A stretch of DNA of 64,000 nt, taken from the NCBI GenBank assembly GCA_947085325.1, contig CAMTVY010000010.1, forward strand, positions 124,001 to 188,000, written 5' to 3'. The position numbers and the translations under genes were made by a program. Each line of letters starts with the position of its first letter. The first letter of the stretch is position 1. The stretch is from JAQBXX01 sp947085325. GTDB lineage: Bacteria; Pseudomonadota; Gammaproteobacteria; SURF-13. The notes beneath the pieces are model-generated. The model did not search any database. It saw only the letters and a program-made list of their open reading frames with translations, and was not told where the DNA came from. Below are positions 1 to 7,168 of the stretch, piece after piece.

Positions 1-188
1 ATACCCTGACGCGTGATGCGGCCAAAGAAAAGCTACAGGCGCTGGGCGCCAAGGTGAGCGGCAGCGTATCGTCCAAAACAAATTATCTAGTGGCCGGCGC
101 CGATCCCGGCTCGAAGTTCGACAAGGCGCGTGAACTCGGCGTTGAAATTCTGGACGAGACAGCGTTGCTGAAAATGCTGCGGACATAA
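1..188 (+). CDS. ligA: NAD-dependent DNA ligase LigA, C-terminal BRCT end (partial)
   Basis: The open frame enters from the left edge and stops with TAA at 186-188. The roughly 61 visible residues have the pattern of a C-terminal BRCT domain: LGAKVSGSVSSKTNYLVAG, then GSKFDKARELGVEILDE and a short hydrophobic tail. In bacterial DNA ligase I this BRCT domain follows the zinc finger and helix-hairpin-helix modules and helps bind nicked DNA. The last codons read ALLKMLRT-stop, and a near copy of them recurs at 5032-5061. No terminator follows this stop, whereas a strong one follows the copy, so the native ligA terminator appears to have been moved 4.9 kb away. LigA is the best call. Another BRCT protein is possible because only the tail is visible. 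Confidence 0.8.
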   Translation, partial: TLTRDAAKEKLQALGAKVSGSVSSKTNYLVAGADPGSKFDKARELGVEILDETALLKMLRT

Positions 189-204
189 AAAACAGGGGGA
201 GCGG

Positions 205-234
205 ACTTATCCCAACCCCATCAGGCACCTCCTT
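205..234 (-). other. Orphan ribosome binding site and start codon, probable truncated gene start
   Basis: On the minus strand a perfect AAGGAGG (228-234) stands six bases before an ATG (219-221), but the frame reads only Met-Gly-Leu-Gly before TAA. It lies downstream of uspA and just before the ligA 3' end. It looks like the start of a further gene of the antiporter cassette that was cut away where the cassette joins ligA. A chance match is possible. Confidence 0.35.
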
Positions 235-283
235 GGGTATTAATGGCGCCGTGCGCGTTAAACGTTAGCGGTTCGATTTGCGG

Positions 284-1183
284 TTACATGCCCGGATTGA
301 CCACCAGGACATCGCAGCCGGCTTCGTAGATGACGTGCTTCGTTACACTGCCCAACAGCGCGTCCTCCCACCCGGACTGGCCATGCTTGCCCATGACGAT
401 CAGATCCGGCCCGATCTGCTCCGCTTTTTCCAGAATTACGGCGGGGGCATAGCCATGTTCGACCATGTGGGATACCCGGGCTTGATCAACCCCGCACTCA
501 GAGACAAGCTGGCGCATTCCCTGGTTCGCCGCCTCGCGCGCCCGGGCACGATAACCGTGGATAACATCCTCGCTCACCCCGGCGAAATGCATCCTGCCTT
601 CGAACGGCACTTCGAACGCGTGCACCAGTGTGATGTCGGCCTGCGCGGCGATGCGCGCCGCCAGCGCCACCGCCTGCCGCGATGATTCGGAAAAGTCCAC
701 CGGCACCAGCACCCGGCGGTACGCGCCTTGCGGCTCGCGCTTGACGATCAACAGCGGGCGGGAGATTTTCCGCAGTACCTTCACGGCGGTGGCGCCGAGC
801 AACAGCTCCCGTATATCACCCCCGCCGTGCGCACCCACGACCACAAGGCCGGCGTCAACCGCGTCGGCGTAAGCGGAAATCTCCGCATGGGTGCGGCCGA
901 TCTTGACACAGGAGTTAACCGGAGCAATACGGTGTTTTTCGCTGAGCCTGCGCCCGATATCCGCCAGTTGCTCCCTGGCCGAATCCACCAACCGCCGCTC
1001 CATCTTCTGAGGCGACTCCATGAGCAGGTGCCTGAGGGCTTCCAGCGGCGAGGCGGCGAGGACGTACAGCAGATCGAGCGACTCGCTGTCCAGCTCCCGA
1101 GCCAGCATGGCGGCCCGTGTTTCGGCGCGCGCCGCGTAAGAAGACAGATCGGTGGCGGCGACAATCCTCTTCATGGACACCAT
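284..1183 (-). CDS. Universal stress protein with two UspA domains
   Basis: A 299-residue soluble protein with two tandem UspA folds (about 1-145 and 150-299). The first half has GAHGGGDIRELLLGAT and the second GKHGQSGWEDALLGSVT. The second fits the ATP-binding Usp pattern G-x2-G-x9-G-S, so nucleotide binding is likely at least there. The start chosen, ATG at 1183 (MVSMKRIV), lies six bases after AAGGAGG and directly after the stop of the upstream antiporter gene. A start six codons earlier would overlap that gene and has no ribosome binding site. Usp proteins often accompany ion transporters and may regulate them. As the last gene of a three-gene minus-strand cassette it could report energy state to the antiporters, but that is inference. 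Confidence 0.85.
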   Translation of the reverse strand: MVSMKRIVAATDLSSYAARAETRAAMLARELDSESLDLLYVLAASPLEALRHLLMESPQKMERRLVDSAREQLADIGRRLSEKHRIAPVNSCVKIGRTHAEISAYADAVDAGLVVVGAHGGGDIRELLLGATAVKVLRKISRPLLIVKREPQGAYRRVLVPVDFSESSRQAVALAARIAAQADITLVHAFEVPFEGRMHFAGVSEDVIHGYRARAREAANQGMRQLVSECGVDQARVSHMVEHGYAPAVILEKAEQIGPDLIVMGKHGQSGWEDALLGSVTKHVIYEAGCDVLVVNPGM

Positions 1184-1184
1184 A

Positions 1185-2834
1185 TCAATCCTCCTTGGCA
1201 AATAGTTCTTTTGCGATAGTGTTTGCCGCGAAATCCGCCGCGTCGTCGAAAGGCATGAGCACCGTGTCTACGCCGGTCTGCGCCAGACACCCGGCGTCGC
1301 GTTCGGAATGGGCGGCCATGGCGATGCGCCCCTCAAATCCGTGCCGGCGTAGCGCGTCCAGCAGCGCCAGATTTATTTCGATCTGGGGCAGGGTGCTCAC
1401 CACCCAGCGCGCCCGGGACAAGGGCAGCGTCTCGGGAAAGACCGGATCCTCGGCATCGCCATAGCGCACCGCAATGCCCTGGCGGCTGCACGCCGCCAGC
1501 GTCTGCGGGTCGAAATCCACCCCCAGCACACCGGCTCCCCGTTTGCGCAGGTAATCGGCGAGCCGCCGGCCGTAACGGCCCATGCCGTACACAATCACGT
1601 CCGCCTCCCCGTGCGCCCCGGCCTGGCTCTCCACCTTCATCTCCCGGAACGGTTTCCGGCGTTCGAACGCGCCGAGCCAAGGCGCCAGCAGCCGGTACAG
1701 CTGCTGCGAATACAGGATCATATAGGTGGACAGGGCGATCGTCACCAGGCCGACCAGTGTCACCAGGCTCAGCGCGTCCTGTCCGACATGGCCCAGACTG
1801 ACGCCCATGACGATGAAGATGATGGAAAACTCGCTGATTTGCGCCACCGTCAGCCCGGCCAGAAACCCTGTGCGTTTGCGGTAACCCATGTAGCCCATGA
1901 TCGCCATCACGATAAGCGGGTTGCCGACCAGCACGAACAACGACAATGCCGCAGCGGCGGCCACCCCTTCGCCGAGGGCGGAAATATCCAGCTTGGCTCC
2001 GAGGTCGAGGAAAAAAAACAGCAGCAAAAAATCCCGCAGGCTGACGAGCCGCGTGCTGATGGCCTCCCGGTAGCTGGTGGAGGCGAGGGAAAATCCCGCC
2101 AGGAACGCCCCGACCTCCTTGCTGAAACCGAGGGCCTCCCCGGCGGTCGCCAGCGATGTGCCCCAGGCAATGGCGAACAGGAGCAAGAGCTCCGGCGAAT
2201 GCGCCAGCATGGGCAGGAGGCGCGGGAAGACGTAGCGCATCAACAGAGCGATGAGCACCAGCGCGGCGGCCACCTTGAACACGATCACTGCGGCGGTGGT
2301 GACGAGCCCGCTTTCGCCGCCGCCGACGTTATAGGCGCTCAGCATCATCATCGCCAGCACCACCGCGATATCCTGCACGATCAGGAAGCCCATCGCGATG
2401 CGTCCGTGCAGCGAATCAATTTCGCGCTTGTCGGATAACAGCTTGACGATGATGATGGTGCTGGAAAAGGTCAGCGCGATGGCGACGTACAGCGCCGTCA
2501 GGTGAGGCATGCCGAAGGCCAGCGCGATCAGATAGCCGAATACCGTGGTGAAAACGATTTGTCCGATGCCGGTCGCCAATGCCACCGGCCCCAGGTGCTT
2601 GACCAGGTGCAGGTCGAGCTTCAGCCCCACCACGAACAGCAGCAGCGTCACCCCTATTTGCGCCAGCAAATCAATCTGGTCGTGCGCCGTCACCCAGCCG
2701 AGCACGGCCGGGCCGACCACGATCCCCACCGCGATAAACGCCACGATCAGCGGCTGGCGCAACCTGACCGCGATGGCCCCCGCCAGGGCCGAAATCAGCA
2801 GGAGCGCGGTGAATTCGTAATAGACGCTTCCCAT
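1185..2834 (-). CDS. KefB/YbaL-type monovalent cation:proton antiporter with TrkA-N domain
   Basis: A 549-residue inner-membrane protein of the CPA2 family. The first 380 or so residues form about 12 hydrophobic segments of the Na+/H+ exchanger fold. A cytoplasmic TrkA-N (RCK) domain follows, whose Rossmann motif GMGRYGRRLADYL lies near residue 420 and is followed by VDFDP, an acidic strand end typical of NAD(H)-binding domains. Such proteins exchange K+ or Na+ for protons and are gated by nucleotide or thiol ligands. The start MGSVYYEF at 2834 follows a GGAAGAA stretch. An in-frame start 16 codons upstream is less likely. It is followed after one base by the Usp gene, so the two are probably co-translated. 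The substrate ion cannot be read from the sequence. Confidence 0.85.
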   Translation of the reverse strand: MGSVYYEFTALLLISALAGAIAVRLRQPLIVAFIAVGIVVGPAVLGWVTAHDQIDLLAQIGVTLLLFVVGLKLDLHLVKHLGPVALATGIGQIVFTTVFGYLIALAFGMPHLTALYVAIALTFSSTIIIVKLLSDKREIDSLHGRIAMGFLIVQDIAVVLAMMMLSAYNVGGGESGLVTTAAVIVFKVAAALVLIALLMRYVFPRLLPMLAHSPELLLLFAIAWGTSLATAGEALGFSKEVGAFLAGFSLASTSYREAISTRLVSLRDFLLLFFFLDLGAKLDISALGEGVAAAAALSLFVLVGNPLIVMAIMGYMGYRKRTGFLAGLTVAQISEFSIIFIVMGVSLGHVGQDALSLVTLVGLVTIALSTYMILYSQQLYRLLAPWLGAFERRKPFREMKVESQAGAHGEADVIVYGMGRYGRRLADYLRKRGAGVLGVDFDPQTLAACSRQGIAVRYGDAEDPVFPETLPLSRARWVVSTLPQIEINLALLDALRRHGFEGRIAMAAHSERDAGCLAQTGVDTVLMPFDDAADFAANTIAKELFAKED

Positions 2835-2959
2835 TTCTTCCGGATATGTTGTTGCATTATGTTGGCTGGCATCGTGCCACAAGGCGGAAGATGAAGGAAG
2901 CGTTACTCAGCCTGGCCGCACGGCGTTTTTAACGCAAATTGGAATAAGTCAGGGATCCC

Positions 2960-4705
2960 TTAACTTAGCCGGGCAGTCTTGGCGAGTTTCAGCCCCACCT
3001 TCGCGATCACGTCGTGGTCAATCTCCCGCACCGTGATGGTGACGCTCCCCCATGCCACCCGATCCCCGACAACAAGCTTGCGGTTGAGCCGGCGCTCCAT
3101 CAGTTCCGCCAAGGTCAAGGGCTGCTCATCCGGCTCCAGAGCAGCGCCATAAATTGCCGCCACGTCGGTTGCGCGGGCTGATCCGTTCAACACAAACTCC
3201 CCGAAGAAGCGTTGCGTGGAGAGCGGGCCTTCGGCGGGCAGCCGGGCGAAAGCGCGCGCCAGCTTCTCATAGTCTCCTCCCACAGCTATCACCACGGCCA
3301 CGTCGCCGACCGTGTACTCCGTCTTCTTGCCCGGAAACACGAGTTGCCCCTCGCGGGCGAGGGCGACACATACCGCCGAGGTCTCCGGCATAACGCTCCC
3401 CAGCAGTTCATTGACGAGGCGACCGATGCATGGCGCATCCGCTTCGACGGGAATCTGGAGCAAGTCGGCGGGCCGGGAGAGCGGGAGCGCCAGTTCGATG
3501 CGATCGATCGGCTCTGCCTGCTGGGGTACCTGCACACGAAACAGGCGCGCAATCCAGGGCATCGTCGAGCCTTGCGCCACGAGTGATACCAGGACTACAG
3601 CGAAAGCCACATGGAACAACAGCGCTGAGTCCTTGATCCCCGCCATCACGGGAAACAGTGCCAGCACGATGGGCACCGCGCCGCGCAGCCCCACCCAGGC
3701 GATGAAGCCCACCTCGCGGCGCGGAAAATGAAACGGCAGCAGGCTCAGCCAGATGGCGACGGGACGGGCGACCAGCATCAGAAAGACGGCTACGAGGACG
3801 GCGCTGGGCGCGTCCACCAATAGCTTGGTGGGTGTCACCAGCAGCCCCAGCACGAGAAACATGCCGGCTTGCGAGAGCCAGGCGAGGCCGTCCATGACCC
3901 GCAACACATGCCCGGTGGCGTGGGTGCGCCGATTGCCGATCAGCAGCCCGGCCAGATAGATGGCCAGAAAACCGCTGCCGCCCAGAAGGTTCACCGCCGC
4001 GAATAGCGCCAGACCTCCTGAGGCGATGAGCAGGGCATAGAGACCTTCGGCGAGACGCACCCGTTCCAGCAAGCGCGCCAGCAGGAATCCGCCCAGCGCC
4101 CCGCCCGCCGCGCCCAGTCCGAACTGTTGGGTAAAACTCCAGAGCAAGTCCACCGATCCCGGCGATTGTCCTGCCTTGATCCACTCGACCATGACAATCA
4201 CCAGGAAAATCGCCATCGGGTCATTTGCGCCGGATTCGATTTCCAGCGTTGACCTCACACGCTCGTTGAGCCGGATGCCACTTTGGCGCAGCAACGAGAA
4301 CACCGCCGCCGCGTCGGTCGAACCCACGATGGCCCCGAGCAGCAAGCCGTAACGCCACTCCAGACCAAGCGCCCATACCGTAAATGCAGCCACCAAGCCA
4401 GCCGTGGCGATGACGCCGAACGTCGCCAGCGCCAGGGCCGGGCGCAGGGCGACGCGGAAGGTCTGCATATTCGTCCGCAGCCCCCCATCGAGCAGGATGA
4501 TGGCGAGCGCCAAGTTGCCGATGAAGAACGCGGTTTGGAAATCGCTGAACTGGATGCGCCCGGGGCCATCTTCACCGGCAAGCATTCCCACGCCGAGAAA
4601 GATCAGCAGCAACGGCAGGCCAAGCCGAGTCGCCAGCAGGCTCGCGAGCACACTCACGAACAACAGCAGGCCGATCAAGAAAAGGAGAGTATTGGCTGTT
4701 TCCAT
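2960..4705 (-). CDS. cvrA: K+/H+ antiporter of the CvrA/NhaP2 type
   Basis: A CPA1-family antiporter of 581 residues, close to the roughly 580 of E. coli CvrA (NhaP2). About 12 to 13 transmembrane segments (residues 5-395) include the exchanger-family stretches GVGMLAGEDGPG and GSTDAAAVFSLLR. They are followed by a TrkA-C (RCK-C) domain (about 410-490) and a CorC/HlyC-type transporter-associated domain at the end. This domain order is characteristic of CvrA. The start METANTLLFL was chosen because the first membrane helix begins there, and the 37 codons upstream are polar and unlike the family. It heads the minus-strand cassette, 125 bases before the KefB-like gene. The expected role is K+ extrusion and volume or pH control. 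Confidence 0.85.
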   Translation of the reverse strand: METANTLLFLIGLLLFVSVLASLLATRLGLPLLLIFLGVGMLAGEDGPGRIQFSDFQTAFFIGNLALAIILLDGGLRTNMQTFRVALRPALALATFGVIATAGLVAAFTVWALGLEWRYGLLLGAIVGSTDAAAVFSLLRQSGIRLNERVRSTLEIESGANDPMAIFLVIVMVEWIKAGQSPGSVDLLWSFTQQFGLGAAGGALGGFLLARLLERVRLAEGLYALLIASGGLALFAAVNLLGGSGFLAIYLAGLLIGNRRTHATGHVLRVMDGLAWLSQAGMFLVLGLLVTPTKLLVDAPSAVLVAVFLMLVARPVAIWLSLLPFHFPRREVGFIAWVGLRGAVPIVLALFPVMAGIKDSALLFHVAFAVVLVSLVAQGSTMPWIARLFRVQVPQQAEPIDRIELALPLSRPADLLQIPVEADAPCIGRLVNELLGSVMPETSAVCVALAREGQLVFPGKKTEYTVGDVAVVIAVGGDYEKLARAFARLPAEGPLSTQRFFGEFVLNGSARATDVAAIYGAALEPDEQPLTLAELMERRLNRKLVVGDRVAWGSVTITVREIDHDVIAKVGLKLAKTARLS

Positions 4706-5031
4706 CCCAAGGGTAAGCCGCAGAGGAACTTGGTTCGATTGCCGCAGGAACATGCGGCCTGAGCTAATCCTATGCCAAGCTTGACATAGAAAACCACTCG
4801 TCGCCAGAATGTGCATCGAGCCGCCCTACTATTGCACTGATGCTTATTGGCGATCAGGAATTGAATCGGAGAAAGCAGCTGAGTTTATTTTTTTGTGAGG
4901 TTGTTTTTGTTGCAGGGCCCAATGCGGCCGCTCGCCGCTGAACCAGTGAGTGCCCGGATGGAATGAAATGAAATCCAGGAATTAATAATGAGGCCCGCAA
5001 AATCAATGGGCCAGACTCTGAGCCCTTTAAT
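4706..5031. other. Gene-free stretch upstream of the antiporter cassette
   Basis: About 330 bases without a convincing gene, more AT-rich than the surroundings. Short open frames are present (for example minus strand 4885-5073), but they have no recognisable ribosome binding site or composition and would read through the ligA relic and terminator. The stretch should hold the promoter of the antiporter cassette. A 20-base inverted repeat at 4770-4789 is its clearest element. Confidence 0.5.
4770..4789. promoter_or_regulatory. 20-bp inverted repeat, possible operator
   Basis: CTATGCCAAGCTTGACATAG is palindromic except at one position pair (CTATG...CATAG around CAAGCTTG). It lies about 65 bases upstream of the chosen cvrA start, a usual place for a regulator site. 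No regulator gene is adjacent, so the binding protein is unknown. Confidence 0.35.
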
Positions 5032-5061
5032 GCCTCCCTGCTGAAAATACTGCGGACGTAA
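5032..5061 (+). pseudogene. Relic of the ligA 3' end (last nine codons and stop)
   Basis: Read in frame this gives ASLLKILRT-stop, against TALLKMLRT-stop at the true ligA end (159-188). Over the last 25 bases, including six after the stop begins, only two differ. It has no upstream coding sequence and is followed directly by a strong terminator. The simplest reading is that this was once the end of ligA and that 189-5031 was inserted in front of it. Confidence 0.65.
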
Positions 5062-5101
5062 AAAAACCGGCAAGCTGCATAAACAGCTTGCCGGTTTTTT
5101 G
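5062..5101. terminator. Bidirectional intrinsic terminator
   Basis: A perfect 12-bp stem (5066-5077 with 5084-5095) and a six-base loop, with an A run before it and TTTTTT after it. It works in both directions: for minus-strand transcription from the PpiC gene, whose stop is at 5109, and on the plus strand for the displaced ligA end. Confidence 0.9.
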
Positions 5102-5108
5102 TTGAGCG

Positions 5109-6002
5109 CTACTTGTCCGCTGGTGCTTCTGGTGCGGCAGCAGGTTCTGCGGGCTTCGTGGCCGGTGCGTCCTTGATCTCGATCTTGGCCTTGCTCTTGA
5201 GCGTGGTGAGGTAGGTTTCGATATCCTTGTTCTGGAGAATGGAGCGGATGTTGTCCTTCACCTTTTCGAATGCCGGGGGCTGGATGTCACGCGTGTCTTC
5301 CAGCTTGATGATGTGCCAGCCAAACTGCGTCTGCACCGGGGTCTTGGTGTAGGTGCCTTTTTCCATGGTCTTTACTGCATCACCAAAGGGTTGCACCATC
5401 TGTCCGGCTTCAAACCAGTTCAGGTTGCCGCCTTCCTTGGCCGAGCCGGTATCCTGGGATTTCTCCTTGGCGAGTGCGGCAAAGTCACCACCCTTGTCGA
5501 GTTGGGTAATGATGGCCTTGGCTTCGTCTTCGGTCTTCACCAGGATATGGCGTGCGTGATATTCCTTTCCGGTCATCGCGCCTATGCGGCTTTCATATTC
5601 CTTTTGCAGGGCCTCATCGCTGAACTTGATGGACTCGATGTGAGCGCTGATGGCGGCGCCAGCGAGGATGTTGCGCGTCTGGTTTGCAATTTCGGCGGCG
5701 ACATCGGGTTTCTTGTCCAGGCCTTTCTTTATGGCCTCGTTGTAAATCAGCTCACGGCTAATGAGTTCGTCTAGGGTTACCTTGCGATCTTCCTCGTCGT
5801 TGCCGGTAGTTGGACGCGACATGGCACGCTGGCGCGCGTAGGCATCGTAGGCCGCCTGCTGGATGGCGACACCATTGACGATTGCAATGGGTGTGGCGGA
5901 GGCAGTGCTGCCGGATGTGCTCTCTGGTTTGTTGTTGCAGGCGGAGATGAACGCCGTGCTGAACAGGACGGCGGCGAGTGCGATGGTTTTCATGGATAAC
6001 AT
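5109..6002 (-). CDS. PpiC/parvulin-type peptidyl-prolyl isomerase lipoprotein
   Basis: A 297-residue protein. It starts with a lipoprotein signal (MLSMKTIALAAVLFSTAFIS then Ala-Cys), so the Cys near residue 23 is the likely lipidated residue. A SurA/PrsA-like chaperone region (about 35-130) follows, then a parvulin domain (about 135-230) with the family marks HARHILVKTEDEA, GGDFAALAKEKSQD, GGNLNWF and FGWHIIKLED. The tail is rich in Ala, Pro and Lys. It should assist folding of exported proteins at the membrane. The start at 6002 follows AAGGA nine bases upstream and comes just after the bolA stop. It is the last gene of the minus-strand run yciB-yciI-bolA-ppiC and ends at a strong terminator. 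Confidence 0.85.
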   Translation of the reverse strand: MLSMKTIALAAVLFSTAFISACNNKPESTSGSTASATPIAIVNGVAIQQAAYDAYARQRAMSRPTTGNDEEDRKVTLDELISRELIYNEAIKKGLDKKPDVAAEIANQTRNILAGAAISAHIESIKFSDEALQKEYESRIGAMTGKEYHARHILVKTEDEAKAIITQLDKGGDFAALAKEKSQDTGSAKEGGNLNWFEAGQMVQPFGDAVKTMEKGTYTKTPVQTQFGWHIIKLEDTRDIQPPAFEKVKDNIRSILQNKDIETYLTTLKSKAKIEIKDAPATKPAEPAAAPEAPADK

Positions 6003-6006
6003 GTGG

Positions 6007-6294
6007 CTAGTCCTTGGTGGGGTCAAATTCTTCGGGGGTCAATGCCCGTATGCTGAGCGCGTGAATTTCAGAGTGCATCTCGCGCGCCAGTGCATCATAT
6101 ACCAGTCGATGCCGTGCGAGCAGCCCCATGCCGGCGAAAGTCCCGGCCACGACGGTGACGTTGAAGTGGCCGCCGCCGGCCTGGGCGCCGGCATGGCCTG
6201 CATGTTTATGGCTTTCGTCGCTGATGACAAGGTGGTCGGGCGCAAGGGCGGCGGTCAGGCGTGCCCGGATGGTGTCGACGCGCGCGGCGGTCAC
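6007..6294 (-). CDS. bolA: BolA family protein
   Basis: A 95-residue BolA/IbaG fold. Visible marks are LVISDESHKHAGH near the N-terminus, then GGHFNVTVVAG, then RHRLVYDALAREM and IHALSIRALTPEEF. BolA proteins bind [2Fe-2S] clusters together with monothiol glutaredoxins through a conserved His and some bind DNA. The conserved C-terminal His is in the IHAL segment. The start codon overlaps the stop of yciI at 6294, as in many proteobacteria where bolA, yciI and yciB are neighbours. BolA itself rather than IbaG is suggested by length and context. Confidence 0.88.
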   Translation of the reverse strand: MTAARVDTIRARLTAALAPDHLVISDESHKHAGHAGAQAGGGHFNVTVVAGTFAGMGLLARHRLVYDALAREMHSEIHALSIRALTPEEFDPTKD

Positions 6295-6593
6295 TATGGC
6301 AGCACCTGTTTGAAGGGCCTTACCGTGACGTGGGCATATACGCCTGCGCTGCGATACGGGTCGGCCTCGGCCCAGGCCTCGGCCTCGGCGAGCGAGCCGA
6401 ATTCGGCGACGATCAGGCTGCCGGTAAATCCGGCGGGACCGGGGTCGGGGCTGTCGATGGCAGGGTGCGGGCCAGCCAGCACCAGCCGTCCGGCATCGCG
6501 CAGTGCATGTAGTCGCGCGAGGTGGGCGGCGCGTGCGGCGCCGCGCAGCGCGAGACTGTCCGGAACATCTTCTCCGTAGATGGCGTAGAGCAT
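6294..6593 (-). CDS. yciI: YciI-like protein
   Basis: A 99-residue protein of the YciI superfamily with a ferredoxin-like fold. It starts MLYAIYGEDVPDSL and contains RAAHLARLHALRDAGRLVLAGPHP, where the His and Asp typical of the family's putative active site are seen. SLIVAEFGSLAEAEAWAEADPY follows. No reaction is established for this subfamily. The start at 6593 is one base after the yciB stop. A longer reading frame adds 21 Cys/Arg-rich residues inside yciB and is not credible. It is co-transcribed with yciB and bolA. Confidence 0.87.
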   Translation of the reverse strand: MLYAIYGEDVPDSLALRGAARAAHLARLHALRDAGRLVLAGPHPAIDSPDPGPAGFTGSLIVAEFGSLAEAEAWAEADPYRSAGVYAHVTVRPFKQVLP

Positions 6594-6594
6594 G

Positions 6595-7137
6595 TTATTT
6601 TTCGTCCGTGGGGGGCGGCAGGTAGCGCGACAGGTACACCGCTTGCAGGATGACAAACAGCAGCGTCAGGCCCACGATGCCGAACAGCTTGAAATTGACC
6701 CAGGTGTCGGTGTCGAAGTAATACACCACGTACAGGTTGGCGAACCCGAGCACGCAGAAGAACACTGTCCAGCTCAGATTGAGCCGCTTCCAGAGGGTGG
6801 CGGGCAGTGTCATGCTGCCCCCCATCATGCGCTGGGTGAGGTTTTTGCTGCCCAGATACTGGCTGCCGAGAAAGGCCGCGGCGAACAGCCAGTTCAGCAC
6901 CGTGGGTTTCCATTTGATGAACATCTCGTCCTTGAGCAGCAGGGTGGCGCCGCCAAACACCACAATCAGCGCCAGGGTGACGAGATGCATGGTTTCGAAC
7001 CGCCGGTGCTTGAGCCAGAACGCACCCACCTGCACAAAAGAGGCGGCAATGGCCACGGCGGTGGCGACATAGATGTCGTAGACCTTGTAGGCGGCAAAGA
7101 ACAGCAGGATGGGGAATAGATCAAACAGGAATTTCAT
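6595..7137 (-). CDS. yciB: Inner membrane-spanning protein YciB (septation protein A)
   Basis: A 180-residue protein with five to six hydrophobic segments and the family opening MKFLFDLFPILLFFAAYKVY. The conserved KWKPTVLNWLFA and LTQRMMGG stretches and FKLFGIVGLTLLFVILQ near the C-terminus match intracellular septation protein A. In E. coli YciB interacts with envelope-synthesis and divisome proteins. It is first in the yciB-yciI-bolA-ppiC run on the minus strand, 31 bases after mutS in the same direction. Confidence 0.92.
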   Translation of the reverse strand: MKFLFDLFPILLFFAAYKVYDIYVATAVAIAASFVQVGAFWLKHRRFETMHLVTLALIVVFGGATLLLKDEMFIKWKPTVLNWLFAAAFLGSQYLGSKNLTQRMMGGSMTLPATLWKRLNLSWTVFFCVLGFANLYVVYYFDTDTWVNFKLFGIVGLTLLFVILQAVYLSRYLPPPTDEK

Positions 7138-7168
7138 GGCGCTATTTTAGCAGGGACAGCGGGTGATA

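Noticed and set aside
1611..2438. Long plus-strand open frame (275 codons) in the KefB-like gene
   Set aside because: It is antisense to a clear antiporter, rich in Gln/His/Arg as expected of a shadow frame in GC-rich DNA, and has no recognisable domain.
4885..5073. 62-codon minus-strand frame upstream of the antiporter cassette
   Set aside because: It reads through the terminator and the ligA relic and has no ribosome binding site or known domain.
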